A stretch of 46,851 nt of DNA from Acidobacterium sp. Its GTDB lineage: Bacteria > Acidobacteriota > Terriglobia > Terriglobales > Acidobacteriaceae. The notes below the pieces were generated by a model, which ran no database searches, was not told the origin of the DNA, and worked only from the letters and a program-made list of their open reading frames with translations. The position numbers were made by a program, and so were the translations under genes. Every line of letters begins with the position of its first letter. The first letter of the stretch is position 1. The stretch covers positions 1 through 46,851 of the forward strand of contig PMSS01000120.1 of NCBI GenBank assembly GCA_003167515.1, read 5' to 3'. This document shows, one piece after another, positions 24,676-31,837 of this stretch.

Positions 24676-25533
24676 ATGTTTGCTTCCCGTAAAACGCAGT
24701 TTCTGATCGTGGCCGCGATCGCGGCGCTGGTCCCCGCAGCCGCGTTGGCCGCCGACGGCACCTTCGACAAAACCCTGCACGTGAGCGGCTCGGTCGTGCT
24801 CAGCGTTTCCACCGGCTCGGGATACGTTCACGTTTCGCCCGGGTCGGGCAGTGAGGTGCATATTGTTGGCCATGTTCACGCGAACGGCTGGGGATTTGGC
24901 GCTTCAGCCGACGACCGCGTGAAGCAGGTCGTCAACAATCCGCCGATCGACCAGTCGGGGGACATCATCACGATCGGCCGCCACCAGGACTGGATCCGCA
25001 ATGTGTCGATCGATTACGACGTCACCGCACCCAAGGGCACGCAACTCGAAGCTAACTCCGGATCCGGAGACCTGCGTTTGCAGGATCTGGGGGGTCCGCT
25101 GAAGGCGAATACCGGCTCAGGGTCAATTGAGGCGAATGGCTTCAGCGGCCGCGTGCAGCTTGAAACGGGCTCGGGCGACATTCGCGCGGGGCTGCAGGCT
25201 GCGAATGACGTGAAGGCGACTACGGGGAGCGGCAGCATTCATCTTCAGGGAGTGGAAGGCAGCCTGTTCGCGGAGACCGGTTCGGGGGACATGGAAATCG
25301 GCGGGCACCCCAGTTCACCGTGGAAGCTGGAGACGGGTTCGGGGTCGGTGACGCTGAACGTGGGCAACTCGCACTTCTCGCTTGACGCCAGCACGGGGTC
25401 GGGTTCCGTGCACAGCGATCCGCCGATCACGACGCATGGCGCGCTGGAGCGGCATCACATTCAGGGAGACATTAACGGAGGAGGCCCCACCGTGCGCGTG
25501 GAGACGGGCTCCGGCGACATCCGGATCCACTAA
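24676..25533 (+). CDS. Exported DUF4097-type beta-repeat protein
   Basis: A 285-residue protein with a signal peptide (MFASRKTQFLIVAAIAALVP, cleavage near ALAAD). The mature part is built of about ten short strands, each ending in a Gly-Ser-Gly turn: STGSGYVHVS, ANSGSGDLRLQDLGG, ANTGSGSIEANGFSG, ETGSGDIRAG, TTGSGSIHLQG, ETGSGDMEIGG, ETGSGSVTLN, STGSGSVHSD and ETGSGDIRIH. This matches DUF4097/putative adhesin right-handed helix proteins. AGGAGG lies five bases before the ATG at 24676. It may be co-transcribed with the HlyD adaptor 68 bases upstream. Confidence 0.85.
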   Translation: MFASRKTQFLIVAAIAALVPAAALAADGTFDKTLHVSGSVVLSVSTGSGYVHVSPGSGSEVHIVGHVHANGWGFGASADDRVKQVVNNPPIDQSGDIITIGRHQDWIRNVSIDYDVTAPKGTQLEANSGSGDLRLQDLGGPLKANTGSGSIEANGFSGRVQLETGSGDIRAGLQAANDVKATTGSGSIHLQGVEGSLFAETGSGDMEIGGHPSSPWKLETGSGSVTLNVGNSHFSLDASTGSGSVHSDPPITTHGALERHHIQGDINGGGPTVRVETGSGDIRIH

Positions 25534-25930
25534 CTAACTTGAGTGCCCCATCCTGTTGCTGGGCGTTCGGGTCTGGACTCTGCGCTGGGCTCTGGTCTGG
25601 GCTCTGGTCTGGGCTCTGCTGGGCGATCGGCTCGGGCGCGCGCTGGGCGACAGGGTGGAGTGCCTGATCCATCTCTCTTTCTTCGTGTTGAGAGGTTCGG
25701 GCTAATTCCCTGAGCATGGCGGCCGGAGTTTCGCGGAAGGGCCGCAGCCATCCGGCGGAGAGCCATCTGGAACTGACGACAAACTCGGAAAATCCGCAGT
25801 CCAGGCAAACAGCGATTTCCGGCGGGGGATTCAGCGGGGCGGCGCTCACGGTTCTCGAGCGGTTCAAATAGAGGCGAATGTCGGCGGGAAATGTTGCGAG
25901 CATCTCGGAATAGCACTTTTTACAGATCAC
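25472..25930 (-). CDS. Small zinc-ribbon protein with a repeat-expanded tail
   Basis: A 152-residue protein. The N-terminal 75 residues carry a likely zinc ribbon: CKKC at the start and CLDCGFSEFVV about 40 residues later, with a beta pattern. The rest is low complexity (QQSPDQSPDQSPAQSPDP), encoded by a short tandem DNA repeat. The last 20 codons overlap the end of the DUF4097 gene on the other strand. The GTG start has GGAGAG six bases before it. The conserved part looks real; the tail may vary between strains. Confidence 0.65.
   Translation of the reverse strand: MICKKCYSEMLATFPADIRLYLNRSRTVSAAPLNPPPEIAVCLDCGFSEFVVSSRWLSAGWLRPFRETPAAMLRELARTSQHEEREMDQALHPVAQRAPEPIAQQSPDQSPDQSPAQSPDPNAQQQDGALKLVSGSGCRRSPSPRARWGLLR
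25583..25625. repeat. Tandem GGGCTCTGGTCT repeat
   Basis: A 12-base unit repeated about three times with variation, giving the Ser-Pro-Asp-Gln repeat in the tail of the zinc-ribbon protein. The unit is a multiple of three, so copy-number changes keep the frame. Confidence 0.75.
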
Positions 25931-26177
25931 AGAGTTCTCTCCTCACGAGATTCTCGCGGCGCTGTTTGGTCTCTACGCACTTTGATCGGTGCAGGGCAAG
26001 GAAGCATCAGGAAAACCGCCGGGGAAACATGGAGATTCGCCTGCTTTTCCGGATTCAGGAATCATTCCTGAATCGAAGAACGAGTCCTTCTCGATCCGTG
26101 TGCCGTCTCTGAGCGTGCGATGTTTGTTGCCCCGGGAGGTTGGGAGTCGCATCGCCGGAAAGTCGAGTTTGACTTAC

Positions 26178-26690
26178 ATGTCAGGAATTTTCAGGTCCGC
26201 TGTTCTTTTCGGTGTCTTCGCGCTGCTTCTCCACGGCGCGCAGGCCCAGTCGCCACTTGCGCCGGTTCCGGCGCCGCTGCTGTCCGCGCAAAAGGTTTTC
26301 CTCGCGAATGGCGGAGCCGATGTGGTTTCAACCGCAGCGTTCAGGAAGGCTGCTGAGGTCAACGAGCCTTATAACTCCATGTACAACGCTTTGCAGGGGT
26401 GGGGACACTGGCAGCTCGTTTCCTCACCCGATGCCGCCGACCTGGTGCTGGTGGTGCGCTTCGGCGCACCAGTGGCGATCTACTCCAAGGGCATGCCGCT
26501 GAGCTATGCGCCGCAGGAAGAGCTGACGATCCTCGATGGCAAGACTCACATTCCGTTGTGGGCGCTTGCGCAGCCCGTCCAGGGAGCCTTTCGCAAGACC
26601 ACCTGGGAGAAGAACTATAACGACGGCATCGCGTCTCTGATAAGCGAGCTCAAAGCGCTAACCGCTGCGCCTGCGCCCGCCACTCCCTGA
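26178..26690 (+). CDS. Exported hypothetical protein
   Basis: A 170-residue protein that starts MSGIFRSAVLFGVFALLLHG, a clear signal peptide with likely cleavage after GAQA. The mature domain contains AQKVFLANGGADVVSTAAFR, YNALQGWGHWQLVSSPDAAD and LVLVVRFGAPVAIYSKGMPL, and ends in a helix NDGIASLISELKALT. The pattern (a strand, then a small residue-rich helix, then LVSSPxxADLVLxV) is common in exported proteins of this type of genome, but I have no function for it. The frame is open 63 codons upstream, but that part is arginine- and proline-rich and has no start support. Confidence 0.72.
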   Translation: MSGIFRSAVLFGVFALLLHGAQAQSPLAPVPAPLLSAQKVFLANGGADVVSTAAFRKAAEVNEPYNSMYNALQGWGHWQLVSSPDAADLVLVVRFGAPVAIYSKGMPLSYAPQEELTILDGKTHIPLWALAQPVQGAFRKTTWEKNYNDGIASLISELKALTAAPAPATP

Positions 26691-26711
26691 CGCTTCTGGC
26701 TGCGTGTGCGC

Positions 26712-27083
26712 TTACGCCTGCGGGGCGCCGCAGGACGGACAGAACTTGACGGTGCCTTCGAAGCGCTGGCCACACTGACCACAGAAGCGTCCAGGTGCGG
26801 CAGGTGGAGGGGCAAAGGTCGCCCCCGGCGCCGGCGGCGGAATATACGAAGGCGGCAGCTGCGTCACAAAGGTCCCCGGCGGCATGCCTGGCATTCCCGC
26901 AGTCAGCAGCGGTTTACGCAGGATGAGATACAGCGGGAGACACACGATGCAGACCAGGAACACGCCGATGGCCCAGCCGACGGCGTTCATGCCGCGCTTC
27001 TTTGCATCCGAATAAACCCAAGCCGCAATGGCTGCGGCAATAACATACCCAATTAAATACGCACCGCTGTTCGCAGTCCCCAT
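26712..27083 (-). CDS. Membrane protein with C-terminal zinc ribbon
   Basis: A 123-residue protein: two membrane helices (YLIGYVIAAAIAAWVYSDAK and AVGWAIGVFLVCIVCLPLYL), a proline-rich linker, then a zinc ribbon CGQC-(11)-CPSC at the end. The ATG is preceded by GGAGG five bases upstream. It lies 11 bases after the DUF2752 gene and surely belongs to the same transcript. Zinc ribbons on short membrane anchors occur in several housekeeping and cell-envelope contexts; no role can be read here. Confidence 0.8.
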   Translation of the reverse strand: MGTANSGAYLIGYVIAAAIAAWVYSDAKKRGMNAVGWAIGVFLVCIVCLPLYLILRKPLLTAGMPGMPPGTFVTQLPPSYIPPPAPGATFAPPPAAPGRFCGQCGQRFEGTVKFCPSCGAPQA

Positions 27084-27094
27084 GATCTCCTCCG

Positions 27095-27484
27095 TCAAGG
27101 CAAATTGTTGAGCACCAGCATAGCGGCCAGCGCCACGGCGACCATCCGCGCTACCGACGCACTGTGAAACACGTCCAGCCGCTTCCTGCGCCACGCCAGC
27201 GCGACCGCTGCTGGATAGACCCCGTAAACTACCAGCGCCGCAAACCATGAGCACGGATTGAGGGTCGGTCTTCCGCCATGCAGCATGGTTGCAAAGTCGC
27301 GGGTCATTCCGCAGAACGGGCAGCGCAGCCCCAGGAGCGCCCGCAACTGACACTGATATCCGACATGCAGGATCGATTGCGGCCACAACGCCAGTACCAC
27401 GGTGAATACAATCATCGCGCCCAACACGACCAGGTGGGGGAGCAGCTCCCGGTGCGTGATCGAGGCCGAATGCGGCATAAGCAT
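27095..27484 (-). CDS. DUF2752 membrane protein
   Basis: A 129-residue membrane protein of the DUF2752 family. The signature is LLGLRCPFCGMTRDFATMLH, with CPxCGxTR and following His, between hydrophobic helices (LVVLGAMIVFTVVLALWPQS; WFAALVVYGVYPAAVALAWR; VARMVAVALAAMLVL). The family has no established function; members are small membrane proteins with this Cys motif. It is the first gene of a two-gene operon. Confidence 0.85.
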   Translation of the reverse strand: MLMPHSASITHRELLPHLVVLGAMIVFTVVLALWPQSILHVGYQCQLRALLGLRCPFCGMTRDFATMLHGGRPTLNPCSWFAALVVYGVYPAAVALAWRRKRLDVFHSASVARMVAVALAAMLVLNNLP

Positions 27485-27574
27485 ATATACCGGAAATTCG
27501 CTGCGGCAATGAACTGAAATCGGTCGGTCGGAGGCGGGGTCGGGGGGCAGGAGCGGCGCTGGATCAGGAGCGGT

Positions 27575-27961
27575 TCAGTGTTCGTCTTCGACGAAAGATT
27601 TGAGGCGGGACAGGGCCTCGTCCCACTGGGCGGAGATGCGGTCGAGGTAGTCGCGGAGTTCGAGGACGGGGTGGGGGTCGAGTTCGAAGAGGGCATGGCG
27701 GCCGGAGCGGACACAGCGGACGATTTTGGCGCGCTCGAGGACGCGAAGGTGCTTGGTGATGGCCTGGCGGGTGAGATGGGAGCCGTGGGTGAGTTGGGAG
27801 ATGGATCGGGCCGGACCGCGACTCAGCCTCGAGAGCAGAGACAGACGGGTGGGGTCACCGAGCGCGGCGAAGGTGGGGGCGGCCTTGCCCCATGTCCCAA
27901 CCCCAGAGACATGGGGCACCCGTTTCTGTTTGGCTACGACCTTAGGGGTTCTGGACGACAT
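27575..27961 (-). CDS. ArsR-family transcriptional regulator
   Basis: A 128-residue winged-helix repressor of the ArsR/SmtB fold: FAALGDPTRLSLLSRLSRGP, then SISQLTHGSHLTRQAITKHL, the recognition helix region LRVLERAKIVRCVRSGRHAL, and a wing leading to ELRDYLDRISAQWDEALSRL. It has no metal-binding Cys pair, so it belongs to the subgroup that pairs with SRPBCC proteins. Residues about 12-25 are encoded by a copy of a palindromic repeat, so the true N-terminus may be shorter, nearer the FAALGDPTR start. It overlaps the SRPBCC gene by 20 bases and is second in the operon. Confidence 0.9.
   Translation of the reverse strand: MSSRTPKVVAKQKRVPHVSGVGTWGKAAPTFAALGDPTRLSLLSRLSRGPARSISQLTHGSHLTRQAITKHLRVLERAKIVRCVRSGRHALFELDPHPVLELRDYLDRISAQWDEALSRLKSFVEDEH
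27889..27923. repeat. Palindromic repeat, copy 1, inside the ArsR gene
   Basis: GCCCCATGTC (27889-27898) and GACATGGGGC (27910-27919) form a perfect stem, followed by ACCC. The copy lies inside the 5' coding part of the ArsR gene and keeps its frame. Confidence 0.8.
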
Positions 27962-28421
27962 ACTCCTCGATGTTTTTCACCTGCTGGGTCCAGCCTTCGC
28001 TGTTGCGGAGGAAGGCTTCTTTACGGCGGGCGTCGGGGATGTCGCTGAAGCCGGATTCGGAGACTTTGAGCAGGGTGCCGGTGGGGGTTTTCTCGAGATG
28101 GAACTCGATGAGGGTGGGTGTCTCTTCGGAGTAGTCGGTGTTGGGATCGACTGAGTAAGGGTGCCAGGTGAAGGCGAAGTACTGTTCGGGGTCGATCTGC
28201 TGGACGACGGCGCGGAAGGTGACGTGTTCGTAGCCGGGCCAGGTGATCTGGCCATGGGATTCTTCGCCGACCTCAAAAGGGGCGTCGAGTTTGACACGGA
28301 ACCAGGCTCCGAATTCGTTATGGTCGGTGAGGGCGCGCCAGAGGCGGGAGACGGGGGCGGCGATTTCGATCTGTTTCTCGATGCGGTCGGCGATGCGTTC
28401 TTCAGTGTGAGCCAGGGTCAT
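27942..28421 (-). CDS. SRPBCC (AHSA1-type) domain protein
   Basis: A 159-residue protein of the START/Bet v1-like fold: EKQIEIAAPVSRLWRALTDH, EFGAWFRVKLDAPFEVGEES, then EQYFAFTWHPYSVDPNTDYS and EGWTQQVKNIEEYVVQNP as the closing helix. Such domains form a hydrophobic ligand cavity. Genes of this kind are often paired with an ArsR regulator that controls them, as here. The ATG at 28421 follows AGGAGG by six bases. The leader is short, and the ribosome site lies inside the downstream operator, so repressor binding and translation signals overlap. Confidence 0.9.
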   Translation of the reverse strand: MTLAHTEERIADRIEKQIEIAAPVSRLWRALTDHNEFGAWFRVKLDAPFEVGEESHGQITWPGYEHVTFRAVVQQIDPEQYFAFTWHPYSVDPNTDYSEETPTLIEFHLEKTPTGTLLKVSESGFSDIPDARRKEAFLRNSEGWTQQVKNIEEYVVQNP

Positions 28422-28423
28422 AG

Positions 28424-28480
28424 GCAACCTCCTGGTTGCAGAATACGCCGGGGCCTGTGGAAATGCAACCGGATGGTTGC
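28424..28480 (-). promoter_or_regulatory. Promoter of the SRPBCC-ArsR operon with two palindromic operators
   Basis: Two copies of GCAACC-N4-GGTTGC occur at 28424-28439 and 28465-28480, 41 bases centre to centre. On the minus strand a -35 box TTGCAT (28463-28468) and -10 box TATTCT (28440-28445) with a 17-base spacer lie between them. The upstream operator covers the -35 box and the downstream operator lies at the predicted start of transcription. This is the expected layout for ArsR autorepression. Confidence 0.72.
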
Positions 28481-28533
28481 GTAAGGGCAGCCTTCAGCGC
28501 ACAGCGTTCAGAAAAACAGGCGCTAAGCATCTC

Positions 28534-28567
28534 ACCCATGTCCCAAGACCAGGGATATGGGGCACCC
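28534..28567. repeat. Palindromic repeat, copy 2
   Basis: CCCATGTCCC and GGGATATGGG form a stem with one wobble pair; followed by GGCACCC in the same orientation as the other copies. Confidence 0.8.
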
Positions 28568-28611
28568 GTGGGGCGGCAAGCCGGGCCGGGAGCAGCCGGC
28601 ACCCTGACGAT

Positions 28612-28643
28612 CCCATGTCTCAAAAGCGAGACATGGGGCACCC
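28612..28643. repeat. Palindromic repeat, copy 3
   Basis: CCCATGTCTC (28612-28621) and GAGACATGGG (28628-28637) form a perfect 10-bp stem with a six-base loop, followed by GCACCC. It lies just beyond the stop of the aminopeptidase gene and could also end its transcript. Confidence 0.82.
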
Positions 28644-28658
28644 AGGTTAGTGGCCGTC

Positions 28659-29411
28659 TTACGCGGCGGTGAGGAGGAGAGGCGTGTCTTTGGTGATGAC
28701 GAGGGTGTGTTCGTAGTGGGCGGCGAGGCCGCGGTCGGCGGTGCGGACGGTCCATCCATCTTTGGCGAGGACGGATTTGCCGGAGCGGCTGGCGATGATG
28801 GGCTCAACGGTGATGACGAGGCCTTCAGTGAGGAAATCGGAGGCGGAGGGGTCGGGCCAGTTGGGGACGCTGGGCTTCTCGTGGATGGTGCGGCCGATGC
28901 CGTGGCCGCAGAGGTCGCGGATGACGTGGAAGCCGGCGGCGGCAACTTCTTTTTCGACGGCGCGGCCGATGTCGCGGACGCGGTTGCCGGCGCGGGCGAC
29001 CTGCATGGCCTGGCCGAAGGCGCGCTGAGCGCAGACGGCGAGGCGGCTGCCGATGGCGGACTCGGTGATGGGCGGGCCGACGATGACGGTCTCGGCGGCG
29101 TCGGCCATGAAGCCGTCCTTGCGGATGGTGACGTCGAGCTTGAGGAGATCGCCGTTGCGGAGGCGGCGGTTGGATGGGATGCCGTGGACGATTTCGTCGT
29201 TGACGCTGATGCAGGAGACGCCGGGGAAATTGTAGACGGTGATGGGGCCGGAGACGGCGCCGTGCTGGCGCATGACGTCGCCGCCGATCTGGTCGAGGTC
29301 GGCGGTGGTAATGCCGGAGCGGGCGGCGGCTTTCATGGCGTCGAGCATGAGGCGGACGACGTGGCCGGAGGCGCGCATGGCGGCTAGTTCTTCGGGGGTC
29401 TGGATGGACAA
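28659..29411 (-). CDS. map: Methionine aminopeptidase, type I
   Basis: A 250-residue metalloprotease that removes the N-terminal methionine of new proteins. Motifs: ISVNDEIVHGIPSNRRLRNG (the His of HGIP), DLLKLDVTIRKDGFMADAAE (two metal-binding Asp), GHGIGRTIHEKPSVPNW (His) and GLVITVEPIIA (Glu), with the final Glu in AHYEHTLVITKDTPLL. All five usual metal ligands are present. Length is normal. It is probably transcribed alone; no secY/adk/infA neighbours are present, unlike the ribosomal-operon copy in many bacteria, so it may be a second copy. Confidence 0.95.
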   Translation of the reverse strand: MSIQTPEELAAMRASGHVVRLMLDAMKAAARSGITTADLDQIGGDVMRQHGAVSGPITVYNFPGVSCISVNDEIVHGIPSNRRLRNGDLLKLDVTIRKDGFMADAAETVIVGPPITESAIGSRLAVCAQRAFGQAMQVARAGNRVRDIGRAVEKEVAAAGFHVIRDLCGHGIGRTIHEKPSVPNWPDPSASDFLTEGLVITVEPIIASRSGKSVLAKDGWTVRTADRGLAAHYEHTLVITKDTPLLLTAA

Positions 29412-29481
29412 CGGTGCTACCTCTGTTGTTTCTATTTTCGCAGGCAGACGGGCGGCCGGGGCTTAGTTTCGCGAAGGATTG

Positions 29482-29799
29482 TTAGCCGGCGCGCCTGCGT
29501 TTGGGGGCTGCTTCGCGGAGCATGGCGGCGCGGAGAAGGCCATTGAGGCGGGTTTGATAGCCTTTGCCCTGTTTGCGAAGCCAGGCGATGACGTCGGCAT
29601 CGAGGCGGACGGTGAGTTGCTTTTTCACCGGGCGGTAGAAGGGGTTGGGGCGTGGGTGCTTCCATGCATCTCCGCCAAGTTCGGGAATGTCGGATAAGTC
29701 GATTTCGCTGTCGGGGCGAGCAGCCAGGGCAGCCATTCTCCTGATTTCACGAGACGATGGCTTGTAATCATCCATCGACTTCCTGACGATTTTGCTCAT
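29482..29799 (-). CDS. brnA: BrnA-family antitoxin
   Basis: A 105-residue antitoxin starting MSKIVRKSMDDYKPSSREIR. The N-terminal half has the BrnA pattern AALAARPDSEIDLSDIPEL and WKHPRPNPFYRPVKKQLTVR. The C-terminal half is a ribbon-helix-helix DNA-binding domain (LTVRLDADVIAWLRKQGKGY, QTRLNGLLRAAM). It overlaps brnT by 32 bases. BrnA blocks BrnT and represses the operon in characterised systems. Confidence 0.9.
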   Translation of the reverse strand: MSKIVRKSMDDYKPSSREIRRMAALAARPDSEIDLSDIPELGGDAWKHPRPNPFYRPVKKQLTVRLDADVIAWLRKQGKGYQTRLNGLLRAAMLREAAPKRRRAG

Positions 29800-30070
29800 A
29801 GGCCAGCCGCTCCTTCCTTGTAGCTTTCCGCGCCGAGATGATTCGTATGGATTCCCTCGGCCCTTCGTCCCAAACGGCATAAGCGACCATCAGCAGGACC
29901 ACTCCTTCGAACAGTCCGACGATCTGCCAACGAGATTCTCCCTCGACGGCCCGGTCAAGCTCATATATGGCATACGGATCGTCGAAGACGCGCATGGCGG
30001 CTTCAAAGAGGACACCGTGTTTGCGCCGGTTGCTTTGCGCTTTGACCGGATCCCACTCGAACAGGGTCAT
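29768..30070 (-). CDS. brnT: BrnT-family toxin
   Basis: A 100-residue ribonuclease toxin of the BrnT/RelE-like fold. Typical parts are FEWDPVKAQSNRRKHGVLFE, AAMRVFDDPYAIYELDRAVE, RWQIVGLFEGVVLLMVAYAV and the C-terminal IRIISARKATRKERLAYEQN with its conserved Arg and Glu. All family landmarks are present, so it is probably active. It is the first gene of the pair, as is usual for brnTA, and is read before its antitoxin. Confidence 0.92.
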   Translation of the reverse strand: MTLFEWDPVKAQSNRRKHGVLFEAAMRVFDDPYAIYELDRAVEGESRWQIVGLFEGVVLLMVAYAVWDEGPRESIRIISARKATRKERLAYEQNRQEVDG

Positions 30071-30165
30071 AGCAGCATCTTTGATTGTAACTACAAATTA
30101 ATAGCTACGCAACTGCGACGAAGACGGTTCGGTCTCCGCGGTCGAAGGACCAATTAGAGAGATTG

Positions 30166-30363
30166 TCACGGCTTCGTGGGGGCTTTCGCGAGTTTTTCGT
30201 AGAAGGGGTTGGGCTTGGCGTTTTTCCAGAATTCTTCGGGTAGCTCCGGGATATCGGAGAGGTCGATTTCGCTGTCGGGGCGGGCGGCGAGGGCTGTGAC
30301 TCTCTCGATTTCGGCCGGCGTTGGTTTGCACTGGTCGATAGTCTTCCTGATCATGCGTCCCAT
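30166..30363 (-). CDS. Truncated BrnA-like protein
   Basis: A 65-residue paralogue of the N-terminal half of BrnA. It shares the 18-residue stretch ALAARPDSEIDLSDIPEL exactly with the nearby brnA, and then PNPFYEKLAK where brnA has PNPFYRPVKK. It lacks the ribbon-helix-helix part altogether, so it cannot bind DNA alone. It could still bind BrnT, or be a remnant. It begins nine bases after the phosphodiesterase gene and precedes the brnT/brnA pair. Confidence 0.7.
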   Translation of the reverse strand: MGRMIRKTIDQCKPTPAEIERVTALAARPDSEIDLSDIPELPEEFWKNAKPNPFYEKLAKAPTKP

Positions 30364-30372
30364 AGTGAGAGT

Positions 30373-31170
30373 TTACTCGCCGAGGAGAAGGCGTTCGGTG
30401 GAGAGGGCGTGGCCGGTGGCGGGGTCGGCTTCGATGAGGAGGGCGGCCATGCGGGGGTCGCCTCTGGCGGCTTCGAATTTGTTGGGCATGGAGGTGAGAA
30501 AGCGCTCGAGGACGAGTTCTTTCTGGACGCCAATGATGCTGTCGTACGGGCCGCTCATGCCTACGTCGGTTTGGTAGGCGGTGCCGCCGGGGAGGACGCG
30601 GTCGTCGGCGGTGGGGATGTGGGTGTGGGTTCCGATGACCGCCGTGACGCGACCGTCGAGATACCAGCCGAGGGCGCATTTCTCCGATGTGGCTTCGGCG
30701 TGGAAGTCGACGACGATGATTTTGGCGGTGATTTCTTTGAGGAGGGCGTCGGCAGTGCGGAAGGGGTCTTCGTTATTGGCCATGAAGACGCGGCCCTGGA
30801 GATCGACGACGGCGTATTCCTGACCGGAAGGGAGCGTGCCCTGATAGACGCCGAAGCCGGGGCTGCCGGGGGCGTAGTTGGCGGGGCGAATAACGCGGCG
30901 GGGGCGGTCGTGACTGTCGGCGGGGACGGATTTGAGATAGTCGATGATTTCCTTTTTGTCCCAGATGTGGTTGCCGGTGGTGAGGACGTGGGCGCCGAGG
31001 TCGAAGAGCTCGTCGGCGATGGGCGGGGTGAGGCCGAATCCGCCGGCTGCATTTTCAGCATTGACGATGAGAAGGTCGACGGATCGACCGTGGACGATGT
31101 AGCCGAGGTGCTCGCGCACGATGCGGCGACCCGCGCTGCCGAAGACGTCGCCGACGAAGAGGATGCGCAT
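30373..31170 (-). CDS. YmdB-type metallophosphoesterase
   Basis: A 265-residue protein of the TIGR00282/YmdB family. It begins MRILFVGDVFGSAGRRIVRE (Asp of GDVFG), followed by NAENAAGGFGLTPPIADELF, TTGNHIWDKKEI (Asn-His), VVDFHAEATSEK (His) and VIGTHTHIPTADDRVLPGG (GTHTH), which together form the two-metal centre. Characterised relatives hydrolyse cyclic nucleotides and influence developmental decisions. The last residues run to the brnA-like gene. Confidence 0.9.
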   Translation of the reverse strand: MRILFVGDVFGSAGRRIVREHLGYIVHGRSVDLLIVNAENAAGGFGLTPPIADELFDLGAHVLTTGNHIWDKKEIIDYLKSVPADSHDRPRRVIRPANYAPGSPGFGVYQGTLPSGQEYAVVDLQGRVFMANNEDPFRTADALLKEITAKIIVVDFHAEATSEKCALGWYLDGRVTAVIGTHTHIPTADDRVLPGGTAYQTDVGMSGPYDSIIGVQKELVLERFLTSMPNKFEAARGDPRMAALLIEADPATGHALSTERLLLGE

Positions 31171-31181
31171 GAAAGCAGGGT

Positions 31182-31206
31182 ACAGGGTACAGGGGGCAGG
31201 GTACAG
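31182..31206. repeat. GGGTACAGG-type low-complexity tract
   Basis: CAGGGTACAGGGTACAGGGG followed by CAGGGTAC, in the non-coding stretch upstream of the phosphodiesterase gene. It matches the tract near 19139; GGGCACGGGGCACCGAGCAC continues the pattern to about 31237. Confidence 0.75.
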
Positions 31207-31380
31207 CGTTCACCGGGCACGGGGCACCGAGCACGGGCATCGGGGTGCGGCGTTCAGAATAAGCACAGGGGCGATGCGGGCCGGTGAATCAGCCCGCGCG
31301 CGACCTTCAGCGTACAGGCCACGGGGATTGTTACAGATTTTCATACGACGCCCAAAAAAAAGCTGTGGTAGCGTGAAGCA

Positions 31381-31797
31381 ATGGCCGCTAATACCCGATT
31401 CGCAACCGGCGTTCACGCCATGGTATTGCTCGCTGCCGAACCGGATGGACTGCAGACTTCGGAAGATGTTGCCGGCAAGCTAAGCATCAATCCTGTCGTT
31501 ATTCGACGCGTATTTTCACTGCTGCACCAGGCGGGGCTGCTGGAGAGCCAGAAGGGTCCCCATGGCGGATCGAAGCTGGCGCGCTCGGCGAAGGCGATCA
31601 CGCTGGCGGACATCTATAAAGCGTTGGATGGCGGAGAGCTTTTCCATACTGCGGCGTTGGCGGGGACACAGGCGGCGAAGCTGGGATTGGTGCTGAAGAA
31701 GGTGTTTGAGAGCGCTGAGGGCGCGCTGCGCGAGGAGCTGGAGAAGACGACACTCAACGATCTGGCTAAGAAGGTGGGTAAGAAGGGGAAGAAGTAG
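31381..31797 (+). CDS. Rrf2-family transcriptional regulator
   Basis: A 138-residue winged-helix protein of the Rrf2 family: TRFATGVHAMVLLAAEPDGL, SEDVAGKLSINPVVIRRVFS (recognition helix), LLHQAGLLESQKGPHGGSKL, ARSAKAITLADIYKALDGGE. The region where IscR/NsrR carry three cysteines for an iron-sulfur cluster has none here (LFHTAALAGTQAAKLGLVLK), so it is likely a cluster-free type such as YwnA/CymR-like. The C-terminus is Lys-rich. The gene is divergent from ymdB. Confidence 0.9.
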   Translation: MAANTRFATGVHAMVLLAAEPDGLQTSEDVAGKLSINPVVIRRVFSLLHQAGLLESQKGPHGGSKLARSAKAITLADIYKALDGGELFHTAALAGTQAAKLGLVLKKVFESAEGALREELEKTTLNDLAKKVGKKGKK

Positions 31798-31837
31798 GAA
31801 GACAGCCGGGAGCCGGGAGCCTGTAGCTGGTGAGCAA

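Noticed and set aside
28650-29387. 245-residue glycine/aspartate-rich plus-strand frame
   Set aside because: Antisense shadow of methionine aminopeptidase; the Gly/Asp/Val repetition reflects GC-rich codon bias.
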